Of a stretch of 64,000 nucleotides of DNA, positions 26,207 to 37,011 are shown piece after piece. Where the stretch lies: assembly GCF_000496755.2 (NCBI RefSeq), contig NZ_AYKS02000015.1, positions 1 to 64,000 of the forward strand, given 5' to 3'. This DNA is from Serratia sp. DD3 (GTDB lineage: Bacteria; Pseudomonadota; Gammaproteobacteria; Enterobacterales; Enterobacteriaceae). How positions within the stretch are numbered: the first letter of the stretch is position 1; each line of letters starts with the position of its first letter. Under the pieces are notes generated by a model that made no database searches, was not told the origin of the DNA, and saw only the letters and a list, made by a program, of their open reading frames with translations. The position numbers were made by a program, and so were the translations under genes.

Positions 26207-26479
26207 TTACTGACTGGGTGGTGTGTAACCTTCAATATGCACATCGTGCCCTTCGAAAAGATAGTTGATCATCTCTTGTTCCAGCAGTTTGCGGTCATCA
26301 ATGTTCATCATATTGAGTTTCTTTTCATTGATCAGCATGGTTTGCTTCTTCATCCATTCTGCCCAGGCCTCTTTGGAGATTTCGTTATAGATGCGCTTGC
26401 CAATATCACCAGGATAGAGCTGGAAATCCTGCCCGTCGGCGTCACGTTGCAGGAAAGTACAAAAAATGGTTCTGCTCAT
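26207..26479 (-). CDS. yggX: Probable Fe(2+)-trafficking protein YggX
   Basis: 90 residues starting [20 protein letters not shown], the near-invariant family opening with Cys7. It protects iron-sulfur enzymes and aids iron handling during oxidative stress. It lies 43 bp after mutY, whose product carries a 4Fe-4S cluster. Confidence 0.97.
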   Translation of the reverse strand: MSRTIFCTFLQRDADGQDFQLYPGDIGKRIYNEISKEAWAEWMKKQTMLINEKKLNMMNIDDRKLLEQEMINYLFEGHDVHIEGYTPPSQ

Positions 26480-26522
26480 GCTAATTCCTCATTAATAGTT
26501 ATACCGAAATAGTGATACCGGC

Positions 26523-27575
26523 TTAGGGCAGGGACTGTTTCGCCAACTGCTGCAACAGCCTTTCAACAGGCGTTGCCAGCCCGACCGATGGCGGCTGCGC
26601 TAAGTTATACCAGAGACCAGCATTCTCATCCATGGCACAAGCGACTTTATCGATGTTTAGCCACATGGGCACAATGTCCAGATGAAAGTGGCTGAAAGTG
26701 TGGCGAAATGCCGTCAACTGCTGTAGGTGGTTAGTGCTCAGGCCGCGCTGTTGTAACCAATACGCCAGCTCTTCTTGGGTGCTGAACTGTGGAAAGCAGA
26801 ATAACCCGCCCCATAAACCTGTGCCTGGTCGCTGTTCCAGCCAGACTTTATCGCTTTGTTGCAACAGCAGGAAGTAGCTGGTTTTTTCTGGCAGGGTCTG
26901 TTTCGGTTTTTTGCCCGGATAGTTGGCCCAACTGCTGTTGCCGTTGGCGCTACAACCCAGATTGAGGGGGCAAAGATCACATTTGGGTTTACTGCGGGTG
27001 CAAATCATCGCCCCCAGGTCCATCATTGCCTGGTTGTATTGACCAACACCGTCTGCAGGCGTCAGTTCTTCACTCAGTTGCCAGAGGCGGTTCTCCACGT
27101 CTTTCTTACCTGGCCAGCCATCGACTGCGTAACAACGTGCCAGTACCCGTTTGACGTTGCCGTCAAGGATGGGGTAGTGCTTCCCCATCGATAAAGAGAG
27201 GATCGCCCCGGCGGTTGAACGGCCAATACCAGGCAGAGCGACAATTTCTTCCAGGGTTGTGGGGAACTCGCCGCCGTGTTGTGCCACAATAGTTTGAGCC
27301 GCTTTATGCAGGTTTCTGCCGCGTGCGTAGTAACCTAAACCGGTCCAGAGATGCAGCACTTCATCCAATGGTGCTTCAGCAAGGGCGCGCAAGTTTGGAA
27401 AGCGTGCCATAAATCGCTGAAAATAGGGGATCACTGTGGCAACCTGAGTTTGTTGCAACATCACCTCAGAGAGCCATACTTGATAAGGTGTTTTATCGAG
27501 TTGCCATGGCAGCGTCTTGCGACCATAGCGTTGGTACCACTCAAGCACCAGGTGCGAAAACTGTTGCGCTTGCAT
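26523..27575 (-). CDS. mutY: Adenine DNA glycosylase
   Basis: About 350 residues. Helix-hairpin-helix [18 protein letters not shown] with the following catalytic Asp ([12 protein letters not shown]), the four-cysteine cluster [17 protein letters not shown], and a C-terminal NUDIX-like domain that recognises 8-oxoG. It removes A mispaired with 8-oxoguanine. The start [15 protein letters not shown] at 27575 matches the E. coli N-terminus; the longer frame to 27668 is unlikely. Divergent from trmB. Confidence 0.97.
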   Translation of the reverse strand: MQAQQFSHLVLEWYQRYGRKTLPWQLDKTPYQVWLSEVMLQQTQVATVIPYFQRFMARFPNLRALAEAPLDEVLHLWTGLGYYARGRNLHKAAQTIVAQHGGEFPTTLEEIVALPGIGRSTAGAILSLSMGKHYPILDGNVKRVLARCYAVDGWPGKKDVENRLWQLSEELTPADGVGQYNQAMMDLGAMICTRSKPKCDLCPLNLGCSANGNSSWANYPGKKPKQTLPEKTSYFLLLQQSDKVWLEQRPGTGLWGGLFCFPQFSTQEELAYWLQQRGLSTNHLQQLTAFRHTFSHFHLDIVPMWLNIDKVACAMDENAGLWYNLAQPPSVGLATPVERLLQQLAKQSLP

Positions 27576-27753
27576 CATAAATGGGGGCGTTATCCGGCGG
27601 TTAATGATCTTATTGATGGGCGATTGCAGCATAGAGTCAAGGTGCTGTAAACCGGAACTTTCAGGCAAGTAGCGTGATGAATGCTTGCTAAACCAAGGTA
27701 TCTTTGCATAATGCGCGTTTCCCTAATTGGCAGTTCAACAGATAGAAAGCACT

Positions 27754-28473
27754 ATGATTAATGACGTCATCTCTCCGGAATTTGATGAGAACGGCCGCGC
27801 GATGCGCCGTATTCGCAGTTTTGTCCGCCGCCAAGGGCGTTTGACCAAAGGTCAGCAGTACGCGTTGGATAACTATTGGCCGGTCATGGGGTTAGAATAT
27901 CAAGTTGAACCTGTCGATATGGTGACGCTATTTGGCCGAGAAGCCCCGACGGTACTGGAGATAGGCTTTGGCATGGGGGCGTCTCTGGTCACGATGGCGA
28001 CCCAAAACCCGCAGCAGAATTTTCTGGGGATTGAAGTTCACTCTCCGGGTGTCGGGGCCTGTCTGGCGGATGCCCATGAAGCGCAATTGAGTAATTTGCG
28101 GGTAATGTGCCATGATGCGGTAGAAGTCTTGCAAAATATGATTCAAGACGCTTCACTGGATATGGTGCAGTTGTTTTTTCCCGATCCGTGGCACAAAGCA
28201 CGGCATAACAAACGTCGCATTGTACAGCCGCCGTTTGTTGAACTGGTGTTAGGTAAATTAAAAATCGGTGGGGTATTTCATATGGCCACCGACTGGCAAC
28301 CTTATGCAGAGCATATGCTGGAAGTGATGAATAACACCGCCGGGTACCGTAATCTGTCTGTCACTCAGGATTATGTGCCTCGGCCAGAATCACGTCCGCT
28401 AACAAAATTTGAATTACGAGGCCAGCGCCTGGGACATGGCGTTTGGGATTTGATGTTTGAGAGGGTTAAATAA
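27754..28473 (+). CDS. trmB: tRNA (guanine-N7)-methyltransferase
   Basis: 239 residues. Starts [20 protein letters not shown] like the E. coli enzyme; a TTG 27 bp upstream is ignored. SAM-binding motif [11 protein letters not shown] and the catalytic-region [15 protein letters not shown] are present. It makes m7G46 in tRNA. Its stop overlaps the yggL start by one base, so the two are an operon. Confidence 0.97.
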   Translation: MINDVISPEFDENGRAMRRIRSFVRRQGRLTKGQQYALDNYWPVMGLEYQVEPVDMVTLFGREAPTVLEIGFGMGASLVTMATQNPQQNFLGIEVHSPGVGACLADAHEAQLSNLRVMCHDAVEVLQNMIQDASLDMVQLFFPDPWHKARHNKRRIVQPPFVELVLGKLKIGGVFHMATDWQPYAEHMLEVMNNTAGYRNLSVTQDYVPRPESRPLTKFELRGQRLGHGVWDLMFERVK

Positions 28474-28799
28474 TGGCTAAGAACCGCAGTCGTCGCTTAC
28501 GTAAAAAAATGCATATTGACGAGTTTCAGGAATTGGGCTTTTCCGTTGCCTGGTGTTTTGCTGAAGGTACTGCTGTCGAAGATATTGACAGCACATTGGA
28601 TGCGTTTATTGATGAGGTTATCGAACCTAACGGGTTAGCGTTTGATGGCAGCGGCTACCTACAGTGGGAAGGCTTGGTCTGTTTGCAGCAGATTGGCCAT
28701 TGTACCGATGCCCAGCGCGACCTGATCAAAAACTGGTTGGAAGCACGCCAGTTGAATGAGGTAAGGGTTAGCGCGTTGTTTGACATTTGGTGGGACTAA
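28473..28799 (+). CDS. yggL: YggL family protein (DUF469)
   Basis: 108 residues, starting [20 protein letters not shown], the conserved basic opening of the family. It associates with the 50S ribosome in E. coli by published work I recall; the exact role is unsettled. Translationally coupled to trmB. Confidence 0.94.
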   Translation: MAKNRSRRLRKKMHIDEFQELGFSVAWCFAEGTAVEDIDSTLDAFIDEVIEPNGLAFDGSGYLQWEGLVCLQQIGHCTDAQRDLIKNWLEARQLNEVRVSALFDIWWD

Positions 28800-28867
28800 C
28801 CTTGCCAGATAGACCGCAGAACGGGTAACGGGTATCACAGGAAGCTCTTTTAAAGAAAATCAGGTTA

Positions 28868-29593
28868 ATGAAAACCATGTTAAAGAAAACCGCAGTAGCT
28901 TTACTGTTGCTGTCTGCGTTGCCGGTTTCTGCGCAGTACCAGTGCAATGTCAGGCCGCAAGATGATGTCATTATCACGCCACATCAGGTGCAAGTGGTGG
29001 GAGCAAGTGGGGACCTTAATATTTCCCCTGATGGTGATGTCACGCACAACGGTAAGGTGATGAGCCTGAATGATAACCAGCGTCAAAAGGCGTTTAGTTA
29101 TCAGCAGGCATTGCGCAAAGATTTACCCTTGATCGAACAAGGGGCACAGCAGCACCTGGAAAAAGCCCGGGTGGCGCTGGATAACGTAATTGTCAAACAG
29201 TTGGGTAGCAGCAGTAATGTGCGTAATCGCCTGACCACACTGAATACCCAGCTTAAGCAGCAGATGAATCGTGTTATTGAGCGTCGCAGTGATGGTTTGG
29301 CATTTCACCACAAGGCGATCAATCAGGTTGAACAGGATTCACGCAATATTGTGCAGCAGAGTTTGGGCGGTGTATTGCAAGATAGCCTGAACGAAATGGG
29401 GATCAAGCAGGTAGCTAATGCTGCAGGCAACCCACTGCAGGCGCTCATGGGTAATTTGGGTGGCTTGCAACAAGCCATTAAAAATGAATGGAGCAGCCAG
29501 GAGCAGGGGTTCCAGAACTTTGGCCGCGACGTTTGCAACCGGGTGAGTGCATTAGAAAACCAGCGTAAAGGCCTGATTAAAGCGCTGAAGTAA
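28868..29593 (+). CDS. yggN: YggN family secreted protein (DUF2884)
   Basis: 241 residues with a signal peptide (KTAVALLLLSALPVSAQ) and the conserved start of the mature chain, YQCNVRPQDDVIITPHQVQV. Function unknown; exported. It ends 36 bp from the convergent hemW gene with a shared hairpin between. Confidence 0.92.
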   Translation: MKTMLKKTAVALLLLSALPVSAQYQCNVRPQDDVIITPHQVQVVGASGDLNISPDGDVTHNGKVMSLNDNQRQKAFSYQQALRKDLPLIEQGAQQHLEKARVALDNVIVKQLGSSSNVRNRLTTLNTQLKQQMNRVIERRSDGLAFHHKAINQVEQDSRNIVQQSLGGVLQDSLNEMGIKQVANAAGNPLQALMGNLGGLQQAIKNEWSSQEQGFQNFGRDVCNRVSALENQRKGLIKALK

Positions 29594-29600
29594 GGTTTGA

Positions 29601-29629
29601 TAGATATGGGGCAGAGGTTGCCCCATCTA
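29601..29629. terminator. Hairpin between convergent yggN and hemW
   Basis: TGGGGCA (29607-29613) pairs with TGCCCCA (29619-29625), extended outward by TAGA/TCTA. It could terminate both genes, though T tracts are weak. Confidence 0.6.
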
Positions 29630-30802
29630 TTATTCATCGGCTAAAAAGAGTTCCAGCAGTGAATTAAGGAACAGTTTGCCTTTTTCTGTCACCTGCCAGT
29701 ATTGCTCAGACTCCAGTAGATAACCGTTGGCCAGTGCCAGTTCCAGTGGGGCGCGGATCACGCTTTCATCCAGCCCGGTATAGCGGGTAAACTCTGCACG
29801 AGGTGCCGCTTCCAACAAACGGAAACGGTTCATAAAAAATTCAAACGGCCGATCATCGGCTGCAACCTGGTGCGACTTATCGCGATACTTCCCTTGCATA
29901 TAGCCACGTGGGTGTTTGGTTTTGCTGGTACGCAGTATGCGCCCATCATCAAAACTCAACTTGCCGTGCGCACCGCAACCAATGCCAAGATAGTCACCAA
30001 ACCGCCAGTAGTTGAGGTTATGTTGACACTGATAGCCCGGCTTGGCATAGGCAGAGGTCTCATATTGCTGATAACCCGCGTCACTCAATAACTGATGCCC
30101 CTGCTCGAAGATATCCCAGAGTGCGTCATCATCGGGTAGTTTGGGTGGGCGTGAGCTGAACAGGGTATTGGGCTCAATAGTCAGCTGATACCACGACAGA
30201 TGGGGGGGATCCAGCGCAATGGCCTGGCGTAGGTCGTCCAGGGCTTCTGCCAGTGATTGGTCCGGCAAGCCATGCATCAGGTCAAGGTTAAAACTGCGTA
30301 ACCCAAGCCCTGCTGCCAGGTGTGCGGCGCGTTTAGCCTCATCTGGGCCATGTATGCGGCCCAGGCGGGTTAGTTTTTCGCTGCTAAAGCTCTGTACGCC
30401 GATGGAGATGCGGTTCACGCCAGCGCGCAGATAGCCACTGAAACGGTCAACCTCCACCGTGCCTGGGTTAGCCTCCATGGTGATTTCGGCATTATCAGCA
30501 ACTTTGACCCGTGCTCGCACACCGTCCAGCAGGGCTTGCATGGCTTCTGCGCTTAGCAGGCTCGGGGTTCCGCCACCGATAAACAGGCTACTGATTTCAC
30601 GGCCACTGGTGAGTGGCAAATCAGCCTCCAGGTCAGCCAACAAATGGTCAACATACTCCTGGTGCGGTACTTCGCCCTTTAACGCATGGGAATTGAAATC
30701 GCAGTATGGGCACTTCTGTACACACCAGGGGATGTGAATATAGAGGCTCAGTGGTGGCAGTTGCATGGTTTTAACTGACAATTGCATAGTTTTAACTGGC
30801 AT
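29630..30802 (-). CDS. hemW: Radical SAM heme chaperone HemW
   Basis: Up to 390 residues. Radical SAM motif [13 protein letters not shown], glycine motif [15 protein letters not shown] ([12 protein letters not shown]), and the HemN-like C-terminal domain. It binds heme and hands it to respiratory proteins. The N-terminus contains an in-frame 21-bp tandem duplication giving [14 protein letters not shown], hence three ATGs at 30802, 30787 and 30766. Only 30802 has a ribosome site (GGAAG, 11 nt), and it overlaps the rdgB stop, so that start is preferred although family members begin near 30766. Confidence 0.95.
   Translation of the reverse strand: MPVKTMQLSVKTMQLPPLSLYIHIPWCVQKCPYCDFNSHALKGEVPHQEYVDHLLADLEADLPLTSGREISSLFIGGGTPSLLSAEAMQALLDGVRARVKVADNAEITMEANPGTVEVDRFSGYLRAGVNRISIGVQSFSSEKLTRLGRIHGPDEAKRAAHLAAGLGLRSFNLDLMHGLPDQSLAEALDDLRQAIALDPPHLSWYQLTIEPNTLFSSRPPKLPDDDALWDIFEQGHQLLSDAGYQQYETSAYAKPGYQCQHNLNYWRFGDYLGIGCGAHGKLSFDDGRILRTSKTKHPRGYMQGKYRDKSHQVAADDRPFEFFMNRFRLLEAAPRAEFTRYTGLDESVIRAPLELALANGYLLESEQYWQVTEKGKLFLNSLLELFLADE
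30758..30798. repeat. 21-bp in-frame tandem duplication at the hemW start
   Basis: CAGTTGCATGGTTTTAACTG (30758-30777) and CAATTGCATAGTTTTAACTG (30779-30798) differ at two positions. Each copy holds an ATG for hemW on the minus strand. Confidence 0.85.
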
Positions 30803-31388
30803 TACGCATGGCTTCCAGCATCAGCTTTAATGCTTTACCACGGTGCGAAACGGCGCTTTTTTCATCCCGGGTTAATTCCGCTGCAGTGCTGCCCAATTCT
30901 GGTAGGTAGAAGATTGGGTCGTAACCAAAACCGCCCGCCCCGGAGGATTGAAAAGCGATCTCCCCAGCCCAGCAACCATGGAACACTAATGGGGTGGGAT
31001 CTTCTGCATGGCGCATATAGACCAGTACGCAGTGGAATTGGGCACCACGTTTGCCTGGCGGTACGTCTTGCAGCGTGACCAGTAATTTGTCCAGATTCTG
31101 CTGATCGCTGGCTTCCAAACCAGCATAGCGGGCAGAATAAATCCCCGGAGCCCCCCCCAGAGCATCTACCGCCAGACCGGAATCGTCAGCAATGGCTGGC
31201 AGGCCAGTAATCTGTGCCGCATGACGAGCTTTCAAGATGGCATTTTCAATAAATGTCAGGCCAGTTTCTTCAGCGGAGTCCACGCCAAGCTCGGTTTGTG
31301 CTACCACGTCCAGACCAAAATCGGCTAGCAGATCGGCCAGTTCACGTACTTTGCCCGGGTTGCCAGTGGCAAGAACGACTTTTTGCAT
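30792..31388 (-). CDS. rdgB: dITP/XTP pyrophosphatase
   Basis: About 198 residues. Opens [20 protein letters not shown] and contains [26 protein letters not shown] and GYDPIF, the family's nucleotide and metal motifs. It removes non-canonical purine triphosphates. The start at 31388 matches E. coli; extra upstream codons to 31433 are ignored. It precedes hemW with an 11-bp overlap. Confidence 0.96.
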   Translation of the reverse strand: MQKVVLATGNPGKVRELADLLADFGLDVVAQTELGVDSAEETGLTFIENAILKARHAAQITGLPAIADDSGLAVDALGGAPGIYSARYAGLEASDQQNLDKLLVTLQDVPPGKRGAQFHCVLVYMRHAEDPTPLVFHGCWAGEIAFQSSGAGGFGYDPIFYLPELGSTAAELTRDEKSAVSHRGKALKLMLEAMRNAS

Positions 31389-31442
31389 AGTGATTACCTT
31401 GGAAATTATTTGATGATACCCGTCGTCAATCAAGCGGCCGGG

Positions 31443-31742
31443 TCAAAATTCGGCCGGATATAGTGCTGCAATCACAGCAGGGATCTGCTGTGGGTTAACA
31501 ATGCGTAGCTGCTTGTGTCGCCCCAATTCGCCTTTTTCTATCACCACATTGCTCTTCGCCACCCGGAACTGCTTGGCGATAAACTTGACCAAGTGGGTAT
31601 TGGCCTGACCGTCTACCGGAGGTGCGGTAATGGCGACTTTTATCTCGTCGCCATGCAGGCCAATAATCTGGTCACGGCTGGCTTTAGGCTGGATATAAAG
31701 CCTGATAGTCAGCGCGCCGGGCATTGGGGTGACTGCACTCAC
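31443..31742 (-). CDS. yggU: YggU family protein (DUF167)
   Basis: 99 residues with [37 protein letters not shown] and [13 protein letters not shown], all family signatures. Function unknown. Overlaps the yggT stop by 4 bp, so it is co-translated with it. Confidence 0.95.
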   Translation of the reverse strand: MSAVTPMPGALTIRLYIQPKASRDQIIGLHGDEIKVAITAPPVDGQANTHLVKFIAKQFRVAKSNVVIEKGELGRHKQLRIVNPQQIPAVIAALYPAEF

Positions 31743-32293
31743 AGTAGGACCCAGATCTGACCAAACACGTCCGCGCCCAGAGAGTTGAGAAGATAGAGGA
31801 TCAGGATCACCACCATCGCAGAGAAATCAATCCCACCCATTGCTGGAATCAACCGACGGATCGGGGCCATCAGCGGTTCGGTAAGCTGATGCATAACATA
31901 ATCAACCGGGCTGCGCCCTTGGCTGACCCAGCTCATTAATGACCGAATGATCACCACCCAGAAAATCAGGTGCCCGGCAGATTTGATCAAGGCGATCAGG
32001 CCAAACAGCAAGTTATACAGACTGAGTGACATGCCGCCACTTTGGATCAGCAACAACAGCGGGTACTTGATGGTCATCAGCAGGAAGGCCAGCAATAAAG
32101 ATGCGCTGTCTACCGGCCCCATAGAAGGAAGAATACGGCGCAATGGCCCAATAATCGGCTGGGTGACCTTTACCACGAACTGTGAGAAGGGGTTATAAAA
32201 GTCGGTGCGTGTCAGTTGCATCCAGATGCGCAGCAACAGCACCATCACATAAATATCGATAACAGTTTTGACCAGGAAAGTCAGCGTTAGCAT
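31739..32293 (-). CDS. yggT: YggT family integral membrane protein
   Basis: 184 residues with four to six transmembrane helices in two similar YGGT halves (each with a PFSQF/PIRRLIP-like motif: [20 protein letters not shown] and [20 protein letters not shown]). Implicated in osmotic and ion stress. AAGGG precedes the start at 32293. Confidence 0.95.
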   Translation of the reverse strand: MLTLTFLVKTVIDIYVMVLLLRIWMQLTRTDFYNPFSQFVVKVTQPIIGPLRRILPSMGPVDSASLLLAFLLMTIKYPLLLLIQSGGMSLSLYNLLFGLIALIKSAGHLIFWVVIIRSLMSWVSQGRSPVDYVMHQLTEPLMAPIRRLIPAMGGIDFSAMVVILILYLLNSLGADVFGQIWVLL

Positions 32294-32374
32294 GTAGGTT
32301 ACCCTTTTCCTTAACTCTTGGTGATGCCCTTGAGAGTTCAAGTTGCTTAGCAACCTGAATACTTTCAGGTACAG

Positions 32375-33196
32375 TTAAAATGATTTTTCCATTTCCTGCG
32401 CACGGGAAACGGCAGCCTGCATCGCTTTAGCGACGGTCTCTGGCAGGTGGTGCTCATTGAATACCCGCAATGCTTCGGCGGTGGTGCCACCTTTAGAGGT
32501 TACTTGATCTCGTAGGGTTGCTAAAGATATTTCCGGGTGGGCGCTAGCCAATGCGGCCGCCCCCACAGCGGCCTGTTGCACCAGGTTACGGGCCGCTTGG
32601 CTGCTGAAGCCCATACGTTCAGCCTCTTGCTGCATCGCATCCATAAACAGGAAGAAGTAGGCCGGGGCACTCCCCGCAGCGGCTATTACGCCATTGATAT
32701 CGTTCTCGTCATCGACCCAACAGATTTTACCCACTGAACTCATCAGGCTGCTGGTGTAATCGCGGTCTTGTTGGCTTACCTGAGCCGGTGCATACAGCCC
32801 ACTGATGCCTTCCCCCACCAGTGCGGGTGTATTGGGCATAATACGCACAATATTCAAGGTGGTGCCGAGCATTTGATAGAATCGGCTGACCAGGATACCC
32901 GCTGCAATGGATAACACCAGTTTGCCAGAGAAATTAACCTGCTGTTGTAACGGTTGACAGACTTGCGCCATCATCTGTGGTTTTACCGCCAGCACCACCA
33001 CATCGGCGGCTTGTGCGCAGGCGATATTGTCGGCGCTGCTGATCACGCCATACTCGGCGGCCAGCGCATCACGCTTGCCCGGTGATGGTGCGCAAACGCT
33101 GATGGCGGAAGCCGGATAACCACTGGCAACCAGACCAGCGATAATCGCACGTGCCATATTGCCGGCACCAATAAAGGTTATTTTACGGTGTTGCAT
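32375..33196 (-). CDS. proC: Pyrroline-5-carboxylate reductase
   Basis: 273 residues. Rossmann motif ITFIGAGNMARAIIAGLVAS, AVKPQMM, RIMPNTPALVGEG and the C-terminal DQVTSKGGTTAEALRVF signature. Last step of proline synthesis. Start at 33196 has AGGAAG upstream. It follows yggS by 28 bp, a conserved pairing. Confidence 0.95.
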   Translation of the reverse strand: MQHRKITFIGAGNMARAIIAGLVASGYPASAISVCAPSPGKRDALAAEYGVISSADNIACAQAADVVVLAVKPQMMAQVCQPLQQQVNFSGKLVLSIAAGILVSRFYQMLGTTLNIVRIMPNTPALVGEGISGLYAPAQVSQQDRDYTSSLMSSVGKICWVDDENDINGVIAAAGSAPAYFFLFMDAMQQEAERMGFSSQAARNLVQQAAVGAAALASAHPEISLATLRDQVTSKGGTTAEALRVFNEHHLPETVAKAMQAAVSRAQEMEKSF

Positions 33197-33224
33197 GGAC
33201 TTCCTCATTGGTTGTATGGATTTG

Positions 33225-33920
33225 TTAGGCCCGAGCGCCAAAAATAGCGGTACCGATACGTACCAAGGTACTGCCCGCGGCAATGGCGGCGGACATATCG
33301 TCAGTCATCCCCATCGACAGCGTGTCCACTTGCGGATAACGCTGTTTAAGCGCCTGGTAGGCGCTGTTCATCTGGCCAAATACCGCTAACTGGCGCTGAT
33401 AATCGCTTTCCGGTGCCGGGATCGCCATCAATCCACGCAAGGTGATATTGGGTAGCGTAGCGATAGCTTCAGCCAAGGGGGCCAGTTCAGTCAAGGCAAT
33501 GCCTGATTTACTCTGTTCGTCACTGATATTTATCTGGATCAGTACATTAAGCGCTGGCATACCCGTAGGGCGTTGATCGCTGAGTCGCTCGGCGATTCGC
33601 AGGCGATCAAGGGTATGGAACCAGTTAAAGTGCTCGGCAACCAGTCTGCTTTTATTGGATTGCAACGGGCCGATAAAGTGCCATTCCAAGCCAATTCCGT
33701 TGGGTTGCTGAGCAAAATACTGGATCTTCTCCACACCTTCCTGCACGTAATTCTCACCGAATGCGCGCTGACCTGCCGCGATGGCTTCTGCGATCGCTTC
33801 CACAGGTTTGGTTTTGCTGACTGCAAGCAATACCACCTCTTCTGGCGAGCGCGCGCAACTTAGCGCTGCGGTAGCAATACGCCCCCTGACATCTTGCAGG
33901 TTCTGTTGGATAGTACTCAT
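33225..33920 (-). CDS. yggS: Pyridoxal phosphate homeostasis protein YggS
   Basis: 231 residues. Fold-type III PLP-binding barrel with the cofactor lysine in LLAVSKTKPVEAI, plus FGENYVQEGVEKI and a C-terminal LSMGMTDDMSAAIAAGSTLV. It keeps free PLP in balance and is divergent from pilT. Confidence 0.96.
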   Translation of the reverse strand: MSTIQQNLQDVRGRIATAALSCARSPEEVVLLAVSKTKPVEAIAEAIAAGQRAFGENYVQEGVEKIQYFAQQPNGIGLEWHFIGPLQSNKSRLVAEHFNWFHTLDRLRIAERLSDQRPTGMPALNVLIQINISDEQSKSGIALTELAPLAEAIATLPNITLRGLMAIPAPESDYQRQLAVFGQMNSAYQALKQRYPQVDTLSMGMTDDMSAAIAAGSTLVRIGTAIFGARA

Positions 33921-33940
33921 AGTTAACCCAGGAGATTGAT

Positions 33941-34978
33941 ATGGATATCGATAAATTTGTGGCTCTTAGTGTAAAGCATAATGCTTCAGATCTGCACCTT
34001 TGTAGCGGTCATCTGCCCATGTTACGTATTGATGGTGAGTTGCAGGCGGTCGCGGGGGAAGAAATTATCTCGCCGCAGCAGATGGAGGCCGGGTGTAAGC
34101 GGTTATTAACGCCAAGTCTGTGGCAGCAATTGCAGCAGGTTGGGCAGCTTGACTTGGCATTGACCCTGGCGGATGGCGTGCGGTTACGGGCTAATTTCTT
34201 TTTACAAAACAGTGGGCTTTCCGTCGCGTTACGCAGGATAGCCAGCCATTGCCCAAACCTGGCGGAATTGGCCACACCTGAGATTATCCCCGCTTTGTTA
34301 CAGCGCTCTGATGGTCTGATATTGGTGACTGGCGCCACAGGCAGCGGCAAATCCACCACCTTGGCGGCCATGATCGATTTTATTAATCAGCATCAGCACC
34401 GCCATATTCTCACTTTGGAAGATCCTATCGAGTTTGTTCATCACAGTCGTTGTTGCTTAATTCAGCAACGGGAACTGGGGCGTGATACTCACAGCTTCGA
34501 CGCTGCATTGCGTGCCGCATTACGTGAAGACCCTGATGTGATCCTGCTGGGGGAGCTGCGTGACACCACCACTATTCGGCTGGCCTTAACGGCAGCGGAA
34601 ACCGGCCATCTGGTACTGGCGACCCTGCATACGCGTAGTGCAGCACAAGCGGTAGAGCGGTTGGTGGATGTATTCCCCGCAGAGGAAAAACCCTATGTGC
34701 GTGCGCAGTTAGCTAACAGCCTGCAAGCAGTGATTGCACAGAAGCTGTTGAGCAGGCCTGGTGGTGGGCGAGTGGCTATTTACGAAATTCTTACCGCCAC
34801 GGCGGCAGTCAGTAGCATGATCCGTGAGGGGAAAACCCATCAGTTGGCCAGTGTGTTACATAGCGGGGGGCAAGCGGGTATGCAAACCTTTGAACAAGGG
34901 TTACAGCAGCGTATTCAAGCGGGGATACTCAGCGGGGGAGGGCCTAAGGATGCTGCTCAAACCAGCTTTCCAGAATAA
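33941..34978 (+). CDS. pilT: PilT/YggR-family twitching ATPase
   Basis: 345 residues. Walker [15 protein letters not shown], Asp box [13 protein letters not shown], Walker [13 protein letters not shown] and His box [13 protein letters not shown]. Related to type IV pilus retraction ATPases; in enterobacteria lacking obvious twitching its role is unclear. The 3' end overlaps the convergent ruvX gene by 35 bp. Confidence 0.92.
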   Translation: MDIDKFVALSVKHNASDLHLCSGHLPMLRIDGELQAVAGEEIISPQQMEAGCKRLLTPSLWQQLQQVGQLDLALTLADGVRLRANFFLQNSGLSVALRRIASHCPNLAELATPEIIPALLQRSDGLILVTGATGSGKSTTLAAMIDFINQHQHRHILTLEDPIEFVHHSRCCLIQQRELGRDTHSFDAALRAALREDPDVILLGELRDTTTIRLALTAAETGHLVLATLHTRSAAQAVERLVDVFPAEEKPYVRAQLANSLQAVIAQKLLSRPGGGRVAIYEILTATAAVSSMIREGKTHQLASVLHSGGQAGMQTFEQGLQQRIQAGILSGGGPKDAAQTSFPE

Positions 34979-35363
34979 CCACCGCAGAGGCTGAATCCAC
35001 ACTACCTTTGTCGAGCGCCCGGAAACCACCCCGGTCAAACAGGTGTGAACGTGCTTCAACGGTGCTTAAACGTTCATCATGCAGAATTACCTGCACACCA
35101 AAGCGACCATGCAGGCGGTTGGCAAATTTACGGGCACGTTCAGTTAACGGTTGCTCAGTGCCATCCATATTCAGAGGCAAACCGACTACCACTAAATCGG
35201 GTTGCCACTCTTGCAATAGACGTTCAACTTTTTGCCATTCCGGTACGCCATCCTGTGCCTTGAAGGCAGGTAATGCCCGTGCGGTGCCGGTGATTTCCTG
35301 GCCGATAGCCGCACCGATGCTTTTAGTACCGAAATCAAAGGCAATGATAGTACGGTTGGTCAT
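34944..35363 (-). CDS. ruvX: Putative Holliday junction resolvase / pre-16S rRNA nuclease YqgF
   Basis: 139 residues with the RNase H-like motifs [28 protein letters not shown] and DERLSTVEA. It trims 16S rRNA ends. Its start shares one base with the yqgE stop, so they are co-translated. Confidence 0.96.
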   Translation of the reverse strand: MTNRTIIAFDFGTKSIGAAIGQEITGTARALPAFKAQDGVPEWQKVERLLQEWQPDLVVVGLPLNMDGTEQPLTERARKFANRLHGRFGVQVILHDERLSTVEARSHLFDRGGFRALDKGSVDSASAVVILESWFEQHP

Positions 35364-35926
35364 CAGGCATGTCCTGCTTGGTTGGCAATGCTACGAATAT
35401 CAATCCCTAAGCGGTTTGCAGCTTCGCGCCAGCGGTTAGCGATTGGCGTATGGAACAGGATCTCGTTATCGGCCTCGGTGGTTAGCCAGGCATTAGCCAG
35501 CACTTCTTGCTCTAACTGGCCCTTGTCCCAGCCAGCATAGCCGAGTGCAACCAGTACCTCTGCCGGTTGGTTCGGGGTACCGAGCGTTTCCAGTACATCT
35601 TTCGAGGTGGTGATCATGGTCGTAGGCGAGATCAGGATGCTGGAATCAAAGCCTTCATGTGGCGTATGCAGAATAAAACCGCGATCATCGGCCAATGGCC
35701 CGCCAGAGAATACTGGCTTCTTCAGCTTAATTGATGGGTCGCGCGGTGAAGGCTGGATGTTAAGTTTTTCCAACACCGTTTCAACGGTGAAATGCTCCAT
35801 CGGTTTATTGATAACCAACCCCATGGCTCCTTCATCGTTATGTTCGCAAACGTATATCACTGCATGCTTAAAGCGCGGATCTTCCATGGCAGGCATGGCG
35901 ATCAGGAAATGGTGCTGTAAATTCAT
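35363..35926 (-). CDS. yqgE: YqgE/AlgH family protein
   Basis: 187 residues starting [20 protein letters not shown], with [16 protein letters not shown] and [14 protein letters not shown]. Function unknown; widely coupled to ruvX as here. Confidence 0.96.
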   Translation of the reverse strand: MNLQHHFLIAMPAMEDPRFKHAVIYVCEHNDEGAMGLVINKPMEHFTVETVLEKLNIQPSPRDPSIKLKKPVFSGGPLADDRGFILHTPHEGFDSSILISPTTMITTSKDVLETLGTPNQPAEVLVALGYAGWDKGQLEQEVLANAWLTTEADNEILFHTPIANRWREAANRLGIDIRSIANQAGHA

Positions 35927-35996
35927 ATGGTTATATAAGTCAGTGGTTTTTAATTAGGGATAGTCAATATACTCTAAATAATTCGAGTTGTTATAG

Positions 35997-36021
35997 CATC
36001 CCCTTTCAGAGAAAGGGGATG
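35997..36021. terminator. Perfect hairpin after gshB
   Basis: CATCCCCTTTC (35997-36007) pairs with GAAAGGGGATG (36011-36021) around AGA. It follows gshB on the minus strand; no T tract follows, so it may act as a 3'-end stabiliser. Confidence 0.6.
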
Positions 36022-36027
36022 GGGTAG

Positions 36028-36978
36028 TTAGCTTTTCGCCAGGCGCTTTTCAATGGCATCCATCAACATGCCGGTGATGGAAACCGGGAAGGCGGCTTCG
36101 ATCTCGCGAGCGCAAGTTGGGCTGGTGACGTTGATCTCAGTGAGGCGGTCGCCGATCACATCCAATCCAACAAAAATCAATCCTTTCTCTTTGAGGGTTG
36201 GGGCCACTGCACGGGCAATTTCCCAATCACTGGCACTTAGCGGGCGAGCCTCACCCCGGCCACCTGCTGCCAGGTTACCACGGGTTTCCCCCTGTGCCGG
36301 GATACGTGCCAGGCAATAAGGCACGGGTTCACCATCTACCACCAGAATACGTTTATCCCCGTCCTTAATCGCTGGCAGGAAGTTCTGTGCCATACAGAAA
36401 CGGCTACCGTGTTCGGTCAGGGTTTCGATAATTACCGACAGGTTCGGATCATCCTGCTTAATACGGAAGATGGAAGCTCCCCCCATACCATCAAGCGGCT
36501 TGAGGATAATATCGCCATGCTGCTGGTGGAACTCACGAATACGGGCTGCACTGCGGCTGACCAGGGTGTCTGGTGTCAGTTCTGGGAACCAGGCGGTAAA
36601 CAGTTTTTCGTTACAGTCACGCAGGCTCTGCGGTTTGTTGACCACCAGGGTTCCTTTCACTTCTGCACGTTCTAGAATATAGGTGGCATAAATGAATTCG
36701 GTGTCAAATGGCGGATCCTTACGCATCAGGATCACATCCAGCTCATGCAGTGGCAGGTCTTGCTCAGTGCCAAAATTGAACCAGTTCTCCTGGTCTTGTT
36801 TTACCGTCAGTTGTCGAGTGCGGGCTCTGCCCTCACCGGCATGCAGATAGAGGTCACCCATCTCCATATAGTGAATTTGCCAACCACGGCGTTGTGCTTC
36901 AAGTAGCATGGCAAAACTGGTGTCTTTTTTGATATTGATGGATGCAATAGGGTCCATCACGATGCCGAGCTTGATCAT
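36028..36978 (-). CDS. gshB: Glutathione synthetase
   Basis: 316 residues; opens MIKLGIVMDPIASINIKKDT and has the ATP-grasp motifs VVNKPQSLRDCNEKL, ILKPLDGMGGASIF and the C-terminal INVTSPTCAREIE. It joins glycine to gamma-glutamylcysteine. It follows rsmE by 33 bp as in relatives. Confidence 0.97.
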   Translation of the reverse strand: MIKLGIVMDPIASINIKKDTSFAMLLEAQRRGWQIHYMEMGDLYLHAGEGRARTRQLTVKQDQENWFNFGTEQDLPLHELDVILMRKDPPFDTEFIYATYILERAEVKGTLVVNKPQSLRDCNEKLFTAWFPELTPDTLVSRSAARIREFHQQHGDIILKPLDGMGGASIFRIKQDDPNLSVIIETLTEHGSRFCMAQNFLPAIKDGDKRILVVDGEPVPYCLARIPAQGETRGNLAAGGRGEARPLSASDWEIARAVAPTLKEKGLIFVGLDVIGDRLTEINVTSPTCAREIEAAFPVSITGMLMDAIEKRLAKS

Positions 36979-37011
36979 CTCTTCTCCTTACAAACCTGTT
37001 ATCACAGGCTA

